Counted from the stretch's first letter, positions 34,970 through 44,981 are shown. The stretch: DNA of 64,000 nt from Sediminicola sp035798135 (GCA_035798135.1 JAPFBR010000002.1:496001-560000), one strand, 5' to 3'. A program made the numbers and translations. Notes: generated by a model from the letters alone, not told the origin.

Positions 34970-36973
34970 CTATTTCACCTGCAGTGTAGCCACATTTAAT
35001 TTTTGAAGTGGGGCTGTGAAATTTACCAATACTTCATTTTTGGATTGATTGGGTGAACCGTAATTTTCGTAAATGCTGCATTTCAAGGTAAATTGTTCCT
35101 GATTGCTATCCTTGCTGCTGCCCAAATAGGTAGCATTAAAAGTCCATTTTCCATTTACGTCCCCATAAAATTCGAACTCCTCACTTGTATAGCCATTGGT
35201 TATCTCATCTTCAATTCTTTCGGGTTTGGACAAGTTGCTGTGGTCCCAAATAAAGAATCGGTTCTGGGGATTGACTAATTGTAGTTCAAAATCGGCCAAG
35301 GGCGTGTTCCACTCAAAAACCAATCGTACATTATATTTTAAATTATTAAAGTATTTAGGGTCTACAGCTGTGGTATTCAATTCATCCTTATGCAGAAAAA
35401 TGATATTGCGAATTTCTCGATCAATGGTTTTGGAAATCACCGCATCGTTCTGACCAACCATTAAGGTACCATTGGACAATGCCATTAATTGATTTAGTGC
35501 CTGCTGCACCTTCCCTTGGTCCCTAAGCGCTATTGCTATGTCCAAATATGATTGTACCATTTTAGGTTCCAAACTAATAATACGTTCATTGATCAGGACA
35601 ACCTCTTTAAAAGCACCGATGGAAGAGAGTGCCAGTGCCGCCGATTTTAAATTAGTGATATCTTGCGGAAATAATTCAACGATATTGGAGATGGTACGAA
35701 TTGCCAACTCTGGATTGCCCCGTTTAAAATAATTAAAAGCATCCATATAAAACTGAACGCTATTTCCATTAAAAATTCGCAGGGCTAAGTACGTATCGTA
35801 GGCTTCCTTTGGTGAGGTTGATTTTTGCAATGATTTTAAAACAGCGGTAAAAGTAGTTGCCTCCGAATCGATATCCTCCTCGTATATATTGTTCTTTAAC
35901 CGAGCCATATCTTGTTTTTGCCCCTTTACTGTCGGTGCTTTTGAGGATTTAGTAGTTATTAAAATTACCCCATTGGCACCTAAAGTTCCATATTTTGTAG
36001 TGGCGGCCATCCCCTTTAGGACAGTAATATCGGCTATGTTTTCTGGATTTAAAAATCCAAAATTTGCCATTGGGGAGGAACCGTTGGAATTGGATTGCTG
36101 CTGTGGCACTCCATCAATAACAATAAGACCGTAATTATTTAACAACATGGAATTGTCGGTACGCATTTTTACCTGACTGATATCCTGATTTTGTTTTAGC
36201 TCTACTCCTGAAAATTTATTTTGTATGGACTGTGCCACATTGGTCTGAATTGGAGTAATATCTTCATCACCTATTGATTGAACAGCAACTCCAACCCTAT
36301 CTTCATCTTCCTCGCCCATAGCAGTTTTCACGGTTCTACCTTCCTTGGAATGCTTCAAGTTTTCTGTCACAACCACCTCTTCTAAATTTATCCCAGGCGA
36401 TCTAGGTTCATTTGTGGCTTTTGTTTCTGTATTGGGTGCCTTAGGGGTGTTTACAACGTCCTCCCTTGCCTCTAGTACACCATAATCAAAAATCCTTGCC
36501 TTGTTGGTGACCAAGAGTTTGTTAAGTCCCAATTGGTCCTTATTAGGGTTACTGTTGATTATAAAGGTCTTTATCCCAAATTTTGGGATGTTACTGGTCA
36601 AGTTTTGGTTGCCATCTGTGAAGAGCAATAAATCTGTATGATTTAAGGAAACAATCTGTTCCAGAGCATTGTAATTAGTGGCACCATCGTAAACAATAGT
36701 TAGCAATACTTCCTGTAAAAGCTTCCAATTGCCGTCTTTGACCTGAATTTCTCGTTTGTCCACCACGGCATTACTGAACACCACTAGGTTTACCCTGACC
36801 TCTTTGTTCACTTTAAAGTAATTTTCTAGAAATTTAAGATCATTATCAATAATCCTATCTCCCATGGAAAGGGAGGCATCCCATCCTACCATGACATACT
36901 TTTCATTTTGGGCTTGAACGGTGATACAGATAAAAATAATTCCGAGACAAGTCAATAGTTTTTTGTAATCCAT
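34970..36973 (-). CDS. Fusion protein: VWA domain, SusC-type TonB-plug domain without barrel, TPR region, DUF2135-like tail
   Basis: 667 aa, secreted (signal peptide 1-21). Residues 25-165 are a von Willebrand A domain with the metal site residues visible: DASLS at 32-36, Thr99 in GATNYN and Asp120 in FTDGNQN. Residues about 225-340 match a SusC/RagA-type plug (FSGVELKQN, VIDGVPQQQ, LNPENIADITVLKG, then GANGVILITTKSS), but no beta-barrel follows. Instead there are TPR-like helical repeats (about 370-510) and a beta-rich tail (about 545-667, FEWNTPLADFELQLVNPQ) that looks like the DUF2135 type. Function unknown; the plug is probably used as a protein- or membrane-binding module. No sign of frameshift. 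Confidence 0.8.
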   Translation of the reverse strand: MDYKKLLTCLGIIFICITVQAQNEKYVMVGWDASLSMGDRIIDNDLKFLENYFKVNKEVRVNLVVFSNAVVDKREIQVKDGNWKLLQEVLLTIVYDGATNYNALEQIVSLNHTDLLLFTDGNQNLTSNIPKFGIKTFIINSNPNKDQLGLNKLLVTNKARIFDYGVLEAREDVVNTPKAPNTETKATNEPRSPGINLEEVVVTENLKHSKEGRTVKTAMGEEDEDRVGVAVQSIGDEDITPIQTNVAQSIQNKFSGVELKQNQDISQVKMRTDNSMLLNNYGLIVIDGVPQQQSNSNGSSPMANFGFLNPENIADITVLKGMAATTKYGTLGANGVILITTKSSKAPTVKGQKQDMARLKNNIYEEDIDSEATTFTAVLKSLQKSTSPKEAYDTYLALRIFNGNSVQFYMDAFNYFKRGNPELAIRTISNIVELFPQDITNLKSAALALSSIGAFKEVVLINERIISLEPKMVQSYLDIAIALRDQGKVQQALNQLMALSNGTLMVGQNDAVISKTIDREIRNIIFLHKDELNTTAVDPKYFNNLKYNVRLVFEWNTPLADFELQLVNPQNRFFIWDHSNLSKPERIEDEITNGYTSEEFEFYGDVNGKWTFNATYLGSSKDSNQEQFTLKCSIYENYGSPNQSKNEVLVNFTAPLQKLNVATLQVK

Positions 36974-36983
36974 GACGGCTATT

Positions 36984-38330
36984 TTAATTTCCTTGATGCT
37001 CTTTAATTCTCGGAATCAACAGCAATTCTGTCTGCCTTCCATTCACATATCTAAAGCCGTCATTTCCATAATATCCTGCCTCCTCCAACATAATTCGGAT
37101 ATCCCTTTTCCATTCAGGAATTGTAATGGTAGTGTTCAATTCTATCGCGTATACCGTATTTGGGTTTAATGGATAATTCTCCCCATCATCTTTCATGACG
37201 CCTCCTTGTGAATCCCACATCCCAATGGTAGTACCTGCAGAATGGCCGTATAAACCTAACGGATGTGTGTATATGGAAGGGCGTAAGCCGGCTGCTTTTG
37301 CTTCTGATAGGGATTTTGACAAGATTTCATTCCCAGTTCGCCCTGCTACCATGTTATTTGTTAGGAAGTCCTGCACTTTATTCCCATCCTTTAATCCATT
37401 GACCAAAAAAGTCGGTGCTGTCTTTTCTTCCGGTTTTAAAACATAGGCCAGTTCCTGACAATCAGTATTCAAACGTAAATAGGTAATTCCAAAATCGCAA
37501 TGTAAAAGATCACCTGGGAGAATCACCATATCATTTGGTCTTCCAGAGAAGGAATATAGGTGAGATACCAATTCCTCACTGGACCTTTGAATATCCACTG
37601 TTGGGTGGAACCAAGTCTCCAGCCCCAAATCTGTTACTTTTTGTCTCATCCACCATTCAACTTCAGTCGTGGTGGTCACCCCTGGGGTAATTGTTTTTTC
37701 TGAAAATGCTTCAGCTATAATATCATGGGTAATGTCTACCAATTGATTATAGATCACCATTTCCCTTTCTGTCCTTGTTTCTATCCACCCTACTGCCAAT
37801 TTTTCTGCAGAGGACACCTTTGATTTGTACTTTTGGGGAAGGTATCCCATAAATTCATCATAATCTGTCTTGTCCAAACCATCTGCGATATTGTGGTCCT
37901 TGGAATAATTGAGCCCAATCTTCGATGGATTTCTTTCTTCAATTAATTGTATGAGTCTTTTCCATTGATCAGGTTCCTTTTCTTTATCCCAGGCCGATGT
38001 AATGCTCTCCCCCACATTATAACGAGCAACAGCCAACTTTTCAATGCTATTTTTGGACTTGTTTCTATAAAACATCAGAATAGTCCTCCTTCTGGCATTT
38101 AACCATGTTGCCGGTAACATCGTTTTAAGGACTGGATCTTCATTGTATTCCCTGGAGATAACAATCCACATATCTATTCCGGTCTTATCCATTAAGGCAG
38201 GCAATAATATATTAAAACGCTCCTCCATAATTTCATCCACAACCTTGGCCCTCTCTATCTCTGGTAATATTTGTTGGGCATTGGCACAAATGGAAATCAA
38301 TGTAAAAAGAATTAAAATGGTAGTTCTCAT
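36984..38330 (-). CDS. Secreted M24 family metallopeptidase (Xaa-Pro aminopeptidase-like)
   Basis: 448 aa with signal peptide (MRTTILILFTLISICANAQ). The M24 creatinase/aminopeptidase fold is shown by the metal-ligand regions: HCDFGITYLRLNTDCQEL (about residues 275-290, first Asp ligands), THPLGLYGHSAG (His, about 365) and YAIELNT (Glu, about 405), plus DIRIMLEEAGYY near the end with the last Glu. All five ligand positions seem present. It probably removes N-terminal residues before proline in the periplasm. Ten bp upstream of the VWA-plug gene start; they may be co-transcribed. Confidence 0.86.
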   Translation of the reverse strand: MRTTILILFTLISICANAQQILPEIERAKVVDEIMEERFNILLPALMDKTGIDMWIVISREYNEDPVLKTMLPATWLNARRRTILMFYRNKSKNSIEKLAVARYNVGESITSAWDKEKEPDQWKRLIQLIEERNPSKIGLNYSKDHNIADGLDKTDYDEFMGYLPQKYKSKVSSAEKLAVGWIETRTEREMVIYNQLVDITHDIIAEAFSEKTITPGVTTTTEVEWWMRQKVTDLGLETWFHPTVDIQRSSEELVSHLYSFSGRPNDMVILPGDLLHCDFGITYLRLNTDCQELAYVLKPEEKTAPTFLVNGLKDGNKVQDFLTNNMVAGRTGNEILSKSLSEAKAAGLRPSIYTHPLGLYGHSAGTTIGMWDSQGGVMKDDGENYPLNPNTVYAIELNTTITIPEWKRDIRIMLEEAGYYGNDGFRYVNGRQTELLLIPRIKEHQGN

Positions 38331-38372
38331 AAAATTGGATGGTTTTTTTTTTGCTAAATTAATAATGTCAAC

Positions 38373-39452
38373 TTATACGGTCATTAGTCTCATCGTTTTT
38401 TTTCTATCCAATTTACCGTTCCCTGTTTCCGAGAATTTGGCCACAGTTACCAATTCCTTGGGGATCTCGAAATTTTCCAGAATTCCATTGTTTTTCAACT
38501 CCTCCAAAATTGTCTGGTCTATTCCGTTCCCTTCAACAAAAAGAACTAGTTTTTCTCCCAGGGCTTCATCCGGAATACCACTGACAAAAAATCTTGAAGA
38601 AATGAACGAAGCCAATTTATTTTCTATTTCCTCCGGAATTAATTTAACCCCTCCTGAATTGATAATATTATCAATTCTACCCAACCACTTAAATTCCCGC
38701 TCATTACTAATATGAATCAAGTCATTGGTAACAATTGTTTCATCTGCAAGCATAGGGGCATCTATCACTAGACACCCTCTTTTATCTGAATGTATTTTAA
38801 TATCTGGAAGTAACTCAAAATTTTGTTCAGCTCTATTTTGATTTTGGCTTACTTTTTTTACTGCAATATGGCTTACGGTTTCGGTCATACCATAAGTCTC
38901 ATATATTTCGTTTTTCAAAAGTTGGATTTTATTTCTTAGTTGTTCAGAAACTGGTGTACCACCAACGATCACCTTACTTATTTGCTCTATTTGATCCAAT
39001 GAGTTTTCCAATTGCATAGGGACCATCGCTCCAAATTTATAGGATTTTGACACACCAGTAAGCGGTGAAGTGGTCGGTTCAACATAATCCAATCTAAGGC
39101 CCAGAACGATGGCTCTTACGAGCATCATTTTCCCGGCAATATAGGATGCTGGCAGACAGTGGAGAACAGTATCCCCGGCTTCCAATCCAAAAAAATCAGC
39201 AGTTGCCAAAGCAGAATTTATCATATGTTCCTTTTGGAGGAGTACCGTTTTGGGTTTGCCGGTAGTACCTGATGTTCTGACACTAATAGATGGTTTGTCA
39301 TCCAACCAGTCCAACAAGAAATCTCCAAATGGAATTTCGAAAGGTTCCCCCTCCTTTATCAAACAATATCCAATTTCTCTCAATTCCTCTGCATTACAGG
39401 TGATCCCATTGATTTTAAACTTTAGATGTACTTCTTTATAATTGGCTGTCAT
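38373..39452 (-). CDS. menE: O-succinylbenzoate-CoA ligase
   Basis: 359 aa, short for the acyl-CoA synthetase superfamily, as is normal for Bacteroidota MenE. The AMP-binding motif VRTSGTTGKPKTV (about 57-69), the A5 motif YETYGMTET (about 190) and the C-terminal GRIDNIINSGGVKLIPEEIE region (about 270-290) with the hinge are complete. It activates o-succinylbenzoate with ATP and CoA in menaquinone biosynthesis. The CPBP protease and menC genes lie just upstream on the same strand (12-bp gap and 10-bp overlap), so the three form an operon. Confidence 0.92.
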   Translation of the reverse strand: MTANYKEVHLKFKINGITCNAEELREIGYCLIKEGEPFEIPFGDFLLDWLDDKPSISVRTSGTTGKPKTVLLQKEHMINSALATADFFGLEAGDTVLHCLPASYIAGKMMLVRAIVLGLRLDYVEPTTSPLTGVSKSYKFGAMVPMQLENSLDQIEQISKVIVGGTPVSEQLRNKIQLLKNEIYETYGMTETVSHIAVKKVSQNQNRAEQNFELLPDIKIHSDKRGCLVIDAPMLADETIVTNDLIHISNEREFKWLGRIDNIINSGGVKLIPEEIENKLASFISSRFFVSGIPDEALGEKLVLFVEGNGIDQTILEELKNNGILENFEIPKELVTVAKFSETGNGKLDRKKTMRLMTV

Positions 39453-39464
39453 TGTTTCCGTTTT

Positions 39465-40397
39465 TTAACTGATTGATTTTTCTACGTGTACTTTTCCCAT
39501 TAATCTTTCTTTCCAATTCTTCCAACCATATTTTTTTGAAAAAATATAGAGGAGGGCTGGATATATAATCAAAACAGGGATAAAAACATCCCAACCCAAT
39601 TCGGGCTGTGAGATATCTTTATATAACGAATCGGTTTGAAAAGCTGTCCAATCGGCTGTTACCAATAATACTGTTGTCAAATTATTGGCGGCATGGAAAC
39701 CCAAAGCCAATTCCAATCCTTCGTCCATTAATGTCAATATCCCTAAAAAGAACCCGGTTCCAATATAATATACCATAATCCCATAACCCAATTTTTCAAC
39801 TTCGGGATTCCCCAAATGCAAAAGACCAAAGATCAAGGAAGTGATAAGCAATGGCAGCCATCTGTTCTTGACCATAACACCTATCCCCTGCATCAAATAT
39901 CCCCTCATCAGAAACTCTTCACAACTGGTCTGTATGGGTATCAATACCACTCCAATGACCAAAAGATATAAAAAAGGTTCCAATTTAAAATTAAAAACAT
40001 AATCTTCAGGTGAAAATACTATATCCCAACCGACCATTACTATTGAAATTATGGCCCACAAGAAAAAGGCAAATCCAATCCTCTTCCAATCCACCTTCTT
40101 TCTGGATGTTGTAAGATGTATGATTTTTTGTCTGTGGACCAACTTCACTGTAAGCAGGGTCGCCAATAGCCCAAATGCGAATGACAACAACATCAGAAAT
40201 AAAAATAAATTGGTCCCCAATAATGCCGACATCCCGGAAATATCGGTTGGCATGTTGCCCTCCCCGATCGACTTAGCAATAAGTACCCCTACCAATGGTA
40301 GCATCCCAACAATTTGCCAGCCAAAAAATATTATGATAATGCCCACTACATATCGCCAACCTTCATATAAGCCCTTATAGGCTTGTTCTATATACAT
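39465..40397 (-). CDS. CPBP family intramembrane metalloprotease (CAAX-like)
   Basis: 310 aa with eight or so hydrophobic helices. The Abi/CPBP motif 1 is visible as SCEEFLMRGYLMQGIG (about 165-180, EExxxR), followed by FGLLHLGNPE (His, about 200) and HAANNLTT (about 250), giving the four conserved zinc-ligand sites. Members are membrane-embedded proteases, some associated with prenyl protein processing, others with bacteriocin immunity. Its place between menC and menE is recurrent in flavobacteria but its role there is unknown. It overlaps menC by 10 bp. Confidence 0.9.
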   Translation of the reverse strand: MYIEQAYKGLYEGWRYVVGIIIIFFGWQIVGMLPLVGVLIAKSIGEGNMPTDISGMSALLGTNLFLFLMLLSFAFGLLATLLTVKLVHRQKIIHLTTSRKKVDWKRIGFAFFLWAIISIVMVGWDIVFSPEDYVFNFKLEPFLYLLVIGVVLIPIQTSCEEFLMRGYLMQGIGVMVKNRWLPLLITSLIFGLLHLGNPEVEKLGYGIMVYYIGTGFFLGILTLMDEGLELALGFHAANNLTTVLLVTADWTAFQTDSLYKDISQPELGWDVFIPVLIIYPALLYIFSKKYGWKNWKERLMGKVHVEKSIS

Positions 40398-41443
40398 ATC
40401 TTATCAATTTTATTTTTATCCCATGCAATGTCTTTTTGGTAATAAAGCTTACCGTTTTTGACCATTAATGGAGAATCTATATTATTTGTATACAAACTGC
40501 CTGTTCCCAAACCCTGAGGAAGATTGTTTTGCAAGGTTGCCGTCCATTGGGCGATGGCATTTAAACCAATATTACTCTCCAAGGCACTGGTCACCCACCA
40601 ACCTATGTTATATTTTTTCGCAGCGTTGATCCATTCCTCACTTCCTATAAAACCTCCTACCAAACTAGGTTTAAGGATAATGTATTGCGGACGGATAGTT
40701 TTTAGCAAAAAATCTTTTTCAATCACATCTGTAATTCCAATCAATTCCTCATCCAATGCAATAGGCAAAGGGGTGTTCGCACATAAGGACTTCATTTCAG
40801 GCACATTCCCCTGTTTTACGGGCTGTTCAATGGAATGCAGATCATATTGGGACAATATGTTTAGTTTCTCCTTCGCTTCATTTAATTTAAAAGCCCCATT
40901 AGCGTCCACCCGCAATTCTATTTCGTCCTTCGCATACTTTTTACGAATAGAAGATAGAAGTGTTATCTCAGTCTTAAAATCTATGGCCCCAATTTTCATT
41001 TTAATACAGGTAAAACCATCGGCCAATTTTTGTTGGATCTGTTCGTGCATGTATCCCTCATCGCCCATCCAAACCAAACCATTTATGTCAATGGGCGTAG
41101 AATGGCTAATAAATGGTGAGGGGAACAGCTCAAAAGGTGCCATGGCTTCAAACGAAATAAAGGCTTGTTCCACCCCGAACTGAATACTTGGAAAACCAAT
41201 TAATTCTTTCCAAAGTTTAGCCTTGCCCAGGTGGATGTTGTCACAGGTCCATTTCAACTTCTGCTCGTATTCGGGAACATCGTCAATACTTAATCCCCTG
41301 AGTATGCCGCACTCCCCTATCCCAAAACCTTCTTCCCCTTTTATGATAAGAAACCAGGTCTCCTTTTGATGCAGGACACCTCGTGATGTGCCGCTGGGTC
41401 TTTTAAAGTCCAGGATATATTTTTTGTAGCTTGCTTTGATCAT
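40388..41443 (-). CDS. menC: o-Succinylbenzoate synthase
   Basis: 351 aa enolase-superfamily enzyme. The barrel motifs are CIKMKIGAIDFKTEI (catalytic KxK, about 130-145), ELRVDANGAF (first metal Asp, about 160), SIEQPVKQG (Glu, about 195) and ALDEELIG (Asp, about 220), followed by IILKPSLVGGF (Lys, about 250). All expected catalytic residues appear. It dehydrates SHCHC to o-succinylbenzoate in menaquinone biosynthesis. First gene of the menC-CPBP-menE operon, divergent from the SDR gene. Confidence 0.92.
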   Translation of the reverse strand: MIKASYKKYILDFKRPSGTSRGVLHQKETWFLIIKGEEGFGIGECGILRGLSIDDVPEYEQKLKWTCDNIHLGKAKLWKELIGFPSIQFGVEQAFISFEAMAPFELFPSPFISHSTPIDINGLVWMGDEGYMHEQIQQKLADGFTCIKMKIGAIDFKTEITLLSSIRKKYAKDEIELRVDANGAFKLNEAKEKLNILSQYDLHSIEQPVKQGNVPEMKSLCANTPLPIALDEELIGITDVIEKDFLLKTIRPQYIILKPSLVGGFIGSEEWINAAKKYNIGWWVTSALESNIGLNAIAQWTATLQNNLPQGLGTGSLYTNNIDSPLMVKNGKLYYQKDIAWDKNKIDKICI

Positions 41444-41487
41444 TTGGAACCAAATTTAACTATATTTTGAATCATAAAAACAAAGAA

Positions 41488-42282
41488 ATGAAAAGGATTG
41501 GGGATAAAACATTTTGGATTACAGGAGCTTCCTCTGGGATAGGAGAAGCACTTGCATATGAGCTGTCCAAGTTGGGATGTACCCTGGTGATTTCCGCAAG
41601 GAAGGAGGAACATCTGGTTATCGTGAAAAATAAATGTGCCTATCCTGAGCGCGTTCATTTAGTACCGCTGGATTTAGCAGATTATAAAGAAATGGATACC
41701 GTGGTGCATAAAGCTATTTCCATTTTAGGGCATGTTGATGTGCTGATCAACAACGCTGGAATAAGCCAACGTGCCTTGATCATGGAAACGGATGTAGAGG
41801 TTTTCAAAAAACTTATGGACATCAATTATTTGGGAACCATAGCCTTAACCAAAGCAATCTTACCTCACTTTATAAATAAAAGGAAAGGGCATTTTGTTAC
41901 CGTAACCAGTTTAATGGGGAAATTTGGCTCTCCTTATCGCTCCGGCTACTGTGGGGCCAAACATGCACTGCACGGCTTCTTTGATGTACTTCGAATGGAA
42001 CATGAAAAAGATGGTATTGATGTTACTCTAATATGTCCAGGGTTTGTGAACACCAAGGTTGCCATTAATGCCTTGACGGGGAATGGCAAAAGGCAATTGA
42101 GCAATGATACAGCAACTGAAAAAGGAATGGACCCTGCTATTTTTGCAAAAAAAATGATCAAAGCTATAAATCAACGGAAATTTGAGGCATATATTGGTAA
42201 AACTGAGGTTATGGGGGTATACTTAAAGCGTTTTATGCCCAAATTATTACATTCGGTGGTACTAAAAAGTAAGGTGCGGTAA
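41488..42282 (+). CDS. Short-chain dehydrogenase/reductase (SDR)
   Basis: 264 aa from the ATG at 41488; an in-frame ATG at 41467 adds seven polar residues and lies close to the menC start. Cofactor motif TGASSGIGEALAYE (about 10-23, NADPH-type), NNAGISQRA (about 85-95) and the catalytic Tyr-x-x-x-Lys as SGYCGAKHALHGF (about 155-167). The pattern resembles SDR7/DHRS7-type reductases. Because 3-ketocapnine/3-ketosphinganine reductases are SDRs, a role in sulfonolipid synthesis is possible but not supported beyond family. Single gene, divergent from menC and convergent with the UPF0173 gene. Confidence 0.88.
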   Translation: MKRIGDKTFWITGASSGIGEALAYELSKLGCTLVISARKEEHLVIVKNKCAYPERVHLVPLDLADYKEMDTVVHKAISILGHVDVLINNAGISQRALIMETDVEVFKKLMDINYLGTIALTKAILPHFINKRKGHFVTVTSLMGKFGSPYRSGYCGAKHALHGFFDVLRMEHEKDGIDVTLICPGFVNTKVAINALTGNGKRQLSNDTATEKGMDPAIFAKKMIKAINQRKFEAYIGKTEVMGVYLKRFMPKLLHSVVLKSKVR

Positions 42283-42963
42283 TTAAATGGTCATGCTTTG
42301 ACCTATTTCCAGTAGGTGCAACTTTTTACCTGCTTCCTTAAACTTTTGCATTGCCAAAGCGTGGTCTATTTCAATATAACCAAAAGTGTCGTAATGATAC
42401 CCCAAAATAGTATCACAGGATACAAAATCGGCCGCCACAACGGCATCATCCACCCCCATGGTAAAATTGTCCCCTATGGGCAATACTGCCAAATCCAATT
42501 TTGTGTTCAGCGGAATCAATTTCATATCCATGGTAAGCGCCGTATCCCCTGCCACATATATATGTTTACCAGCTGCCGAGATGACAAACCCACCAGGTTG
42601 TCCCCCGTAAGTTCCATCAGGAAAGGAAGAGGTATGAATGGCATTGACATACTTTAAGTCACCAAAATCAAAGTTCCATTTTCCACCATGATTCATGGGG
42701 TGTGCTTTAAAACCCTTTTCCTGATAGTGAACGGCAATCTCATAGTTGCTCACTATTGTGGCACCAGATGTTTTTGCAATCGCCTCCACATCAAGAATAT
42801 GGTCCTGATGTGCGTGGGTGACCAAAATATAATCCGGTTTTAGGTCCTGGAGCTTAATTTTATCCTTCGCCTTGTCATTGCCCGAAATAAATGGATCTAC
42901 CAACAAGATTTTACTGCCTGTTTCTATAAGAAGCGTAGCGTGCCCTAAAAAAGTGATTTTCAT
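42283..42963 (-). CDS. Metal-dependent hydrolase of the MBL fold (UPF0173)
   Basis: 226 aa. Complete MBL zinc motif VTHAHQDHILD (T-H-x-H-x-D-H, about 50-60), NHGGKWNFDFG (His, about 95), YVAGDTALTMDM (GDT, about 140) and the final LGYHYDTFGY (His, about 190). This is the UPF0173/UlaG-related group, with a short form of the fold; family members hydrolyse unknown substrates. Start and stop positions give a normal length. Downstream of the TPR histidine kinase gene (24-bp gap) on the same strand. Confidence 0.92.
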   Translation of the reverse strand: MKITFLGHATLLIETGSKILLVDPFISGNDKAKDKIKLQDLKPDYILVTHAHQDHILDVEAIAKTSGATIVSNYEIAVHYQEKGFKAHPMNHGGKWNFDFGDLKYVNAIHTSSFPDGTYGGQPGGFVISAAGKHIYVAGDTALTMDMKLIPLNTKLDLAVLPIGDNFTMGVDDAVVAADFVSCDTILGYHYDTFGYIEIDHALAMQKFKEAGKKLHLLEIGQSMTI

Positions 42964-42987
42964 GATTCCGATTTTTTTGATTCAAAT

Positions 42988-44949
42988 TTATTTAAAATTG
43001 AACCAAAACCGGACCCCATCTGCAGTTTTATCGATATTCAATGTAGATTGCAATTGGTTTACCAAACGATTCATCAACCGAATACCCATAGATGAACTGG
43101 TACGCTCGTCGGTATCCTCAGGTAATCCAATGCCATTATCCGTATACTCAAAATACCCTTGTTCCCCATTTTTACGTAGATGTATATAGATCTTTCCATT
43201 TTCGTCATCTGTAGGGAATGCATATTTAAATGAATTGGACACCAATTCGTTTAATATCAAACCAAAAGGAATGGCCCTATCTATGTCCAACTCGGTACCT
43301 TCGGCATCTATGGTGATGTTAATATTATGACCCCCTTTTTTATAGACCGATTGGATGCTATTGATTAAACTTTCAATATAGCCTTGCATTTCAATGACGG
43401 ACAGGTCATCATTCTGATAAAGTTTTTGATGGATCAAAGCCATGGCCTTGACCCTGCTCTTGCCTTCTTCCAAAGCCTCAATAGCAGCCTTGCTCCTCGT
43501 GTTTTTAGTTTGAAGACTCAATAAACTGGAGACCATTTGAAGATTGTTCTTTACCCTGTGGTGTATTTCCTTAAGGAGAGAATCTTTTTCTACCAGAGAA
43601 GCTTCAATAATGTGTTTCTGTTCGGCAATCAAACGCTGGGTCTTTATACTTTTAAGGTAGGCATAAACCAAGCCGGCAAATCCCAACAAGGTAAATATCA
43701 AAGAGATAAAAACAAGGCTAATGCGTTCGTCCTTAGCTTGTAAATCTAGGCGGGATTTCTCCAATGCCAATTTCTGTTCCTGCATTTGGTTTCTACTGTT
43801 CTCCAAATCCTGACTTGTCAAGGCAGCCAATTGTTGGGTACGCAATGCAGATTCATAAACATTTATGGAATCCCTGATCCTTACATTTTTCTTTAAATAG
43901 AAAGAGGCATTCTTATAGTCCTGTATTTTGTCATAATAGGTAGCCAAGGCCCTGTTTTTTTTCAGGGTATTCTCAATTTTCCTTGGTATTAAATCTGCCT
44001 TAAGATATTGCCTGGCCTTTTCATAATTACCCAACTGTAAGTGGCACTCGGCAAGTTCTAGAGTATTCTCCACTACATCCGAGGAGAATTTCCCTTTATT
44101 GAATTCCTTTATGGTAATTATACTGCCTTCCAACCAAGGTATGGCCTCATTATATTGTTTTAATTGTGCGTAACTCCTACCTATATTTCCCTCTATGATT
44201 CCTTTGAGATAATTGGCCTCTATAATTTCTTTTTCTGTTCTAACATTGGTAATATCATTCAAGAATATATCTATATGCCCTTTAGCTTCCTTAAATTTTG
44301 ATAACGCCACGGAAGAGGAATTATCCAAACGCAAATAATTGCCGATATTATTGTGATACTTTGCCAATGAATAGTGATCATCTTCACTAATAGTTTTCAT
44401 GACTTCCATGATATAGTCCTGCATGGCTTTTCTTGGCAGCCCAAGATTGGCATAAATGTCATAAGTCGCCACATTTTTGCTCAATCCAATTGCTTTCTTT
44501 TCCTTCCGGATTTCCAATTGCTTATCAAACATCTGAAGTCTGGCATAATTGTAATCCATGAGATCCAAGAGAATCTTCTTTGTATTTAAATCCAAAGAAC
44601 TCTTTTGTTTGTACAATTCGTTTGCTATGGCTACACTTTTGTCATAATCTCCCAAATCGTGATAGATCTGAGACTGCATAATCTTAAATTTCCTGATACT
44701 AATGGAATCGTTGTCCTCTTGTGCTTCAATCAGATCCAATCGAACCGCATCCAACCAATCATATGCTGAATTTTGATTGTATCTGTTGGGTGAGTCATAA
44801 AAGAATGTGAATTTATCGGTGGCGCCATCTTTTATCTTAAACTTCCTTAGGGTACTGTCCTCTTTAATTGTGGATTGAGCATGCAGAACTCCTGTACATA
44901 GGTGTATGGCGAAAAAGAAAATTAATATGTTGATGAGCAACCTAATCAT
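42988..44949 (-). CDS. TPR-containing sensor histidine kinase (HisKA_2 type)
   Basis: 653 aa. Signal sequence (about 1-24), TPR-like helical repeats (about 70-380) that would face the periplasm, one TM helix (about 408-430), then a HisKA_2 domain with the phospho-acceptor in HHRVKNNLQMVSSLLSLQ (about 468-485) and a HATPase_c domain with NELVSNSFKYAF (N box, about 565-576) and DNGIGLPED (G1 box, about 610). This is the LytS-like/HWE-type group common in Bacteroidota. The cognate partner is likely the LytTR regulator encoded 585 bp upstream. The input signal is unknown. Confidence 0.9.
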   Translation of the reverse strand: MIRLLINILIFFFAIHLCTGVLHAQSTIKEDSTLRKFKIKDGATDKFTFFYDSPNRYNQNSAYDWLDAVRLDLIEAQEDNDSISIRKFKIMQSQIYHDLGDYDKSVAIANELYKQKSSLDLNTKKILLDLMDYNYARLQMFDKQLEIRKEKKAIGLSKNVATYDIYANLGLPRKAMQDYIMEVMKTISEDDHYSLAKYHNNIGNYLRLDNSSSVALSKFKEAKGHIDIFLNDITNVRTEKEIIEANYLKGIIEGNIGRSYAQLKQYNEAIPWLEGSIITIKEFNKGKFSSDVVENTLELAECHLQLGNYEKARQYLKADLIPRKIENTLKKNRALATYYDKIQDYKNASFYLKKNVRIRDSINVYESALRTQQLAALTSQDLENSRNQMQEQKLALEKSRLDLQAKDERISLVFISLIFTLLGFAGLVYAYLKSIKTQRLIAEQKHIIEASLVEKDSLLKEIHHRVKNNLQMVSSLLSLQTKNTRSKAAIEALEEGKSRVKAMALIHQKLYQNDDLSVIEMQGYIESLINSIQSVYKKGGHNINITIDAEGTELDIDRAIPFGLILNELVSNSFKYAFPTDDENGKIYIHLRKNGEQGYFEYTDNGIGLPEDTDERTSSSMGIRLMNRLVNQLQSTLNIDKTADGVRFWFNFK

Positions 44950-44981
44950 AATATGCCGAGGAATATAATTATACTAATTGT

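Noticed and set aside
34970..36973. VWA-plug gene as a truncated TonB receptor pseudogene
   Set aside because: The frame is intact over 667 codons with a coherent TPR and beta region after the plug, so it is a fusion architecture rather than a decayed receptor.
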